A stretch of 64,000 nt of DNA, from positions 2,480,001-2,544,000 of the forward strand of contig NZ_CP010681.1 of assembly GCF_002407245.1 (NCBI RefSeq), given 5' to 3'. The position numbers and the translations under genes are program-made. Below are positions 62,870 through 64,000 of this stretch, piece by piece. The notes below the pieces were generated by a model, which saw nothing but the letters and a program-made list of their open reading frames with translations, was not told the origin of the DNA and did not search any database. Position 1 is the first letter of the stretch; the number at the start of each line of letters is the position of its first letter. The DNA comes from Phaeobacter piscinae. Lineage in GTDB: Bacteria > Pseudomonadota > Alphaproteobacteria > Rhodobacterales > Rhodobacteraceae.

Positions 62870-64000
62870 TTATTTCGCCGCCAGTCCGCGTCCTTTCAGC
62901 AACGCATCAACGCCCGGCAGGCGCCCCCGGAACGCGGTGTACAACTCAGCCGGATCGCGGGAGCCACCGGTGGAGAGGATATGCGCTTCCAATGCTTGGG
63001 CACGCTCAGGATCAAAGGCGCCGCCCGCCTCCTCAAAGGCAGCAAAGGCGTCTGCGTCCATCACCTCGGACCACATGTAGCTATAGTAACCCGACGAATA
63101 GCCGTCGCCCGAGAACACATGCGCAAAATGCGGCGTTGCGTGGCGCATGATAATGGCAGAAGGCATGCCGATCTCTGCCAGAACCTCAGCCTGTTTGGCC
63201 ATCGGATCCTTCGGTGCAGGCCCATCATGAAACGCCAGATCCACCAGCGCTGACGCCACATATTCCACCGTCTGGAACCCCATATCAAAGGTCGAGGCCG
63301 CCAGCACCCGGTCACGCATCTCGACCGGCATCGGCTTGCCGGTGTCGGCATGGGTTGCGAATTTGCCCAGAACCTCCGGCACATCCAGCCAGTGTTCATA
63401 TAGCTGCGAGGGCAGCTCCACAAAGTCGCGCGCCACCGAGGTGCCAGAGATGCTCTCATAGGTCACATCCGACAGCATCTGATGCAGCGCATGGCCAAAC
63501 TCATGGAACAACGTACGCGCATCATCATAAGACAGCAGCGCAGGCTCCCCCTTGGCAAAGTTGCAGACGTTGATCACGATCGGGGTCTGCGCCTCCGGGA
63601 ACTTCGCCTGACTGCGCATCGCCGAACACCACGCGCCGGAACGTTTGGACGAGCGGGCAAAATAATCGCCAATGAACACAGCCACATGCGCGCCATTGCG
63701 GGTCACCTCCCAGGCGCGGCAGTCTTCGTGGTAAAGCGGCACATCCAAGGGGGTAAACTCAAGCCCAAACAGGCGGGTTGCGCAGTCAAACGACGCCTCG
63801 ATCATGCGGTCCAGCTGGAAATAGGGCTTTAGCTCCGCCTCATCCAGATCATGCTCCGCTTTGCGCCGTTTCTCCGCATAGTAGCGCCAGTCCCAGGGCT
63901 CCAACTCGCCGTTGATGCCATCGTCCTGCATCATTTTTGTCAGCACCCAGGCATCCGCCTCCGCCTGCCCCTTGGCCGGCTCCCAGACCTGCATCAGCAA
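62870..64000 (-). CDS. M3 family oligopeptidase, C-terminal part (runs off the window)
   Basis: The visible 376 residues are the C-terminal part of a zinc oligopeptidase (M3; oligopeptidase A or peptidyl-dipeptidase Dcp). HEFGHALH (about 63482-63505) is the HEXXH zinc site, and DFVELPSQLYEHW carries the third ligand Glu. GYYSYMWSEVMDADAF is the conserved C-terminal block with substrate-binding Tyr residues. It cleaves short peptides in the cytoplasm. The start lies beyond position 64000. Confidence 0.93.
   Translation of the reverse strand: MLMQVWEPAKGQAEADAWVLTKMMQDDGINGELEPWDWRYYAEKRRKAEHDLDEAELKPYFQLDRMIEASFDCATRLFGLEFTPLDVPLYHEDCRAWEVTRNGAHVAVFIGDYFARSSKRSGAWCSAMRSQAKFPEAQTPIVINVCNFAKGEPALLSYDDARTLFHEFGHALHQMLSDVTYESISGTSVARDFVELPSQLYEHWLDVPEVLGKFATHADTGKPMPVEMRDRVLAASTFDMGFQTVEYVASALVDLAFHDGPAPKDPMAKQAEVLAEIGMPSAIIMRHATPHFAHVFSGDGYSSGYYSYMWSEVMDADAFAAFEEAGGAFDPERAQALEAHILSTGGSRDPAELYTAFRGRLPGVDALLKGRGLAAK

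Overview
The window looks like chromosomal DNA of a marine alphaproteobacterium of the Roseobacter group (Rhodobacteraceae; Phaeobacter, Ruegeria or Leisingera type). The grounds are the high GC content, the class I lysyl-tRNA synthetase, a complex I NDUFS4/ETC-type subunit, FnrL-like boxes, the mreBCD-mrdA-rodA order and the RTX-type secreted metalloprotease. I saw no rRNA, tRNA, CRISPR array, transposase or integrase. Most of the window is conserved housekeeping sequence with small accessory inserts.

Layout: 1-781 is the N-terminal part of a TonB-dependent siderophore receptor. 1284-2945 holds a membrane FAD/NAD(P) oxidoreductase and a convergent MarR regulator, each preceded by a similar palindrome. 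3137-7289 holds a MYG1 protein, a methyltransferase-like protein and an ankyrin protein. 7517-11337 is a YbaY-like protein and a large RTX metallopeptidase. 11934-14675 is a complex I accessory subunit and uvrB. 14807-16809 is a run of small stress or envelope genes with an Fnr-like box. 16944-20569 is a predicted outer-membrane barrel, a large beta-helix protein and a DUF4864 protein. 20715-26753 has lysK, a TerB-like protein, an acetyltransferase, dacB, an EamA transporter and nadD. 27261-30475 has ettA followed by three small paralogous membrane proteins. 30524-34563 has trxC, an LbtU-like porin, an L,D-transpeptidase, a cold-shock protein and an arylesterase. 34615-37853 is a YbbA/YbbP-type ABC transporter. 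37943-43527 has an Rrf2 regulator with an Fnr-like box, a gamma-glutamylcyclotransferase-like protein, a DUF2254 protein, gltX and a diguanylate cyclase. 43628-48841 has nadE, a secreted MORN-repeat protein and leuA with its leader. 48961-52326 has a TPR-sulfotransferase, rlmJ and a Tat-type agmatine deiminase homologue. 52583-58232 is the rod-shape operon mreB-mreC-mreD-mrdA-rodA. 58229-60500 is a LysR regulator divergent from a VOC-hydroxyacid reductase pair. 61081-62766 is a tryptophan-halogenase-like protein, and 62870-64000 is the C-terminal part of an M3 peptidase.

The most interesting non-standard signals are: a leucine-codon-rich leader peptide before leuA, followed by a hairpin that pairs with the Shine-Dalgarno region of a second mini-ORF, which in turn overlaps leuA by ATGA; the tandem array of three tiny paralogous membrane proteins; a mini-ORF with an ideal ribosome-binding site in the cold-shock gene leader; paired extragenic palindromes between nadD and ettA; and several orphan accessory genes (halogenase, TPR-sulfotransferase, 18-repeat MORN protein, RTX protease). 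Start sites were chosen by ribosome-binding sites and family alignment from memory; no searches were run.
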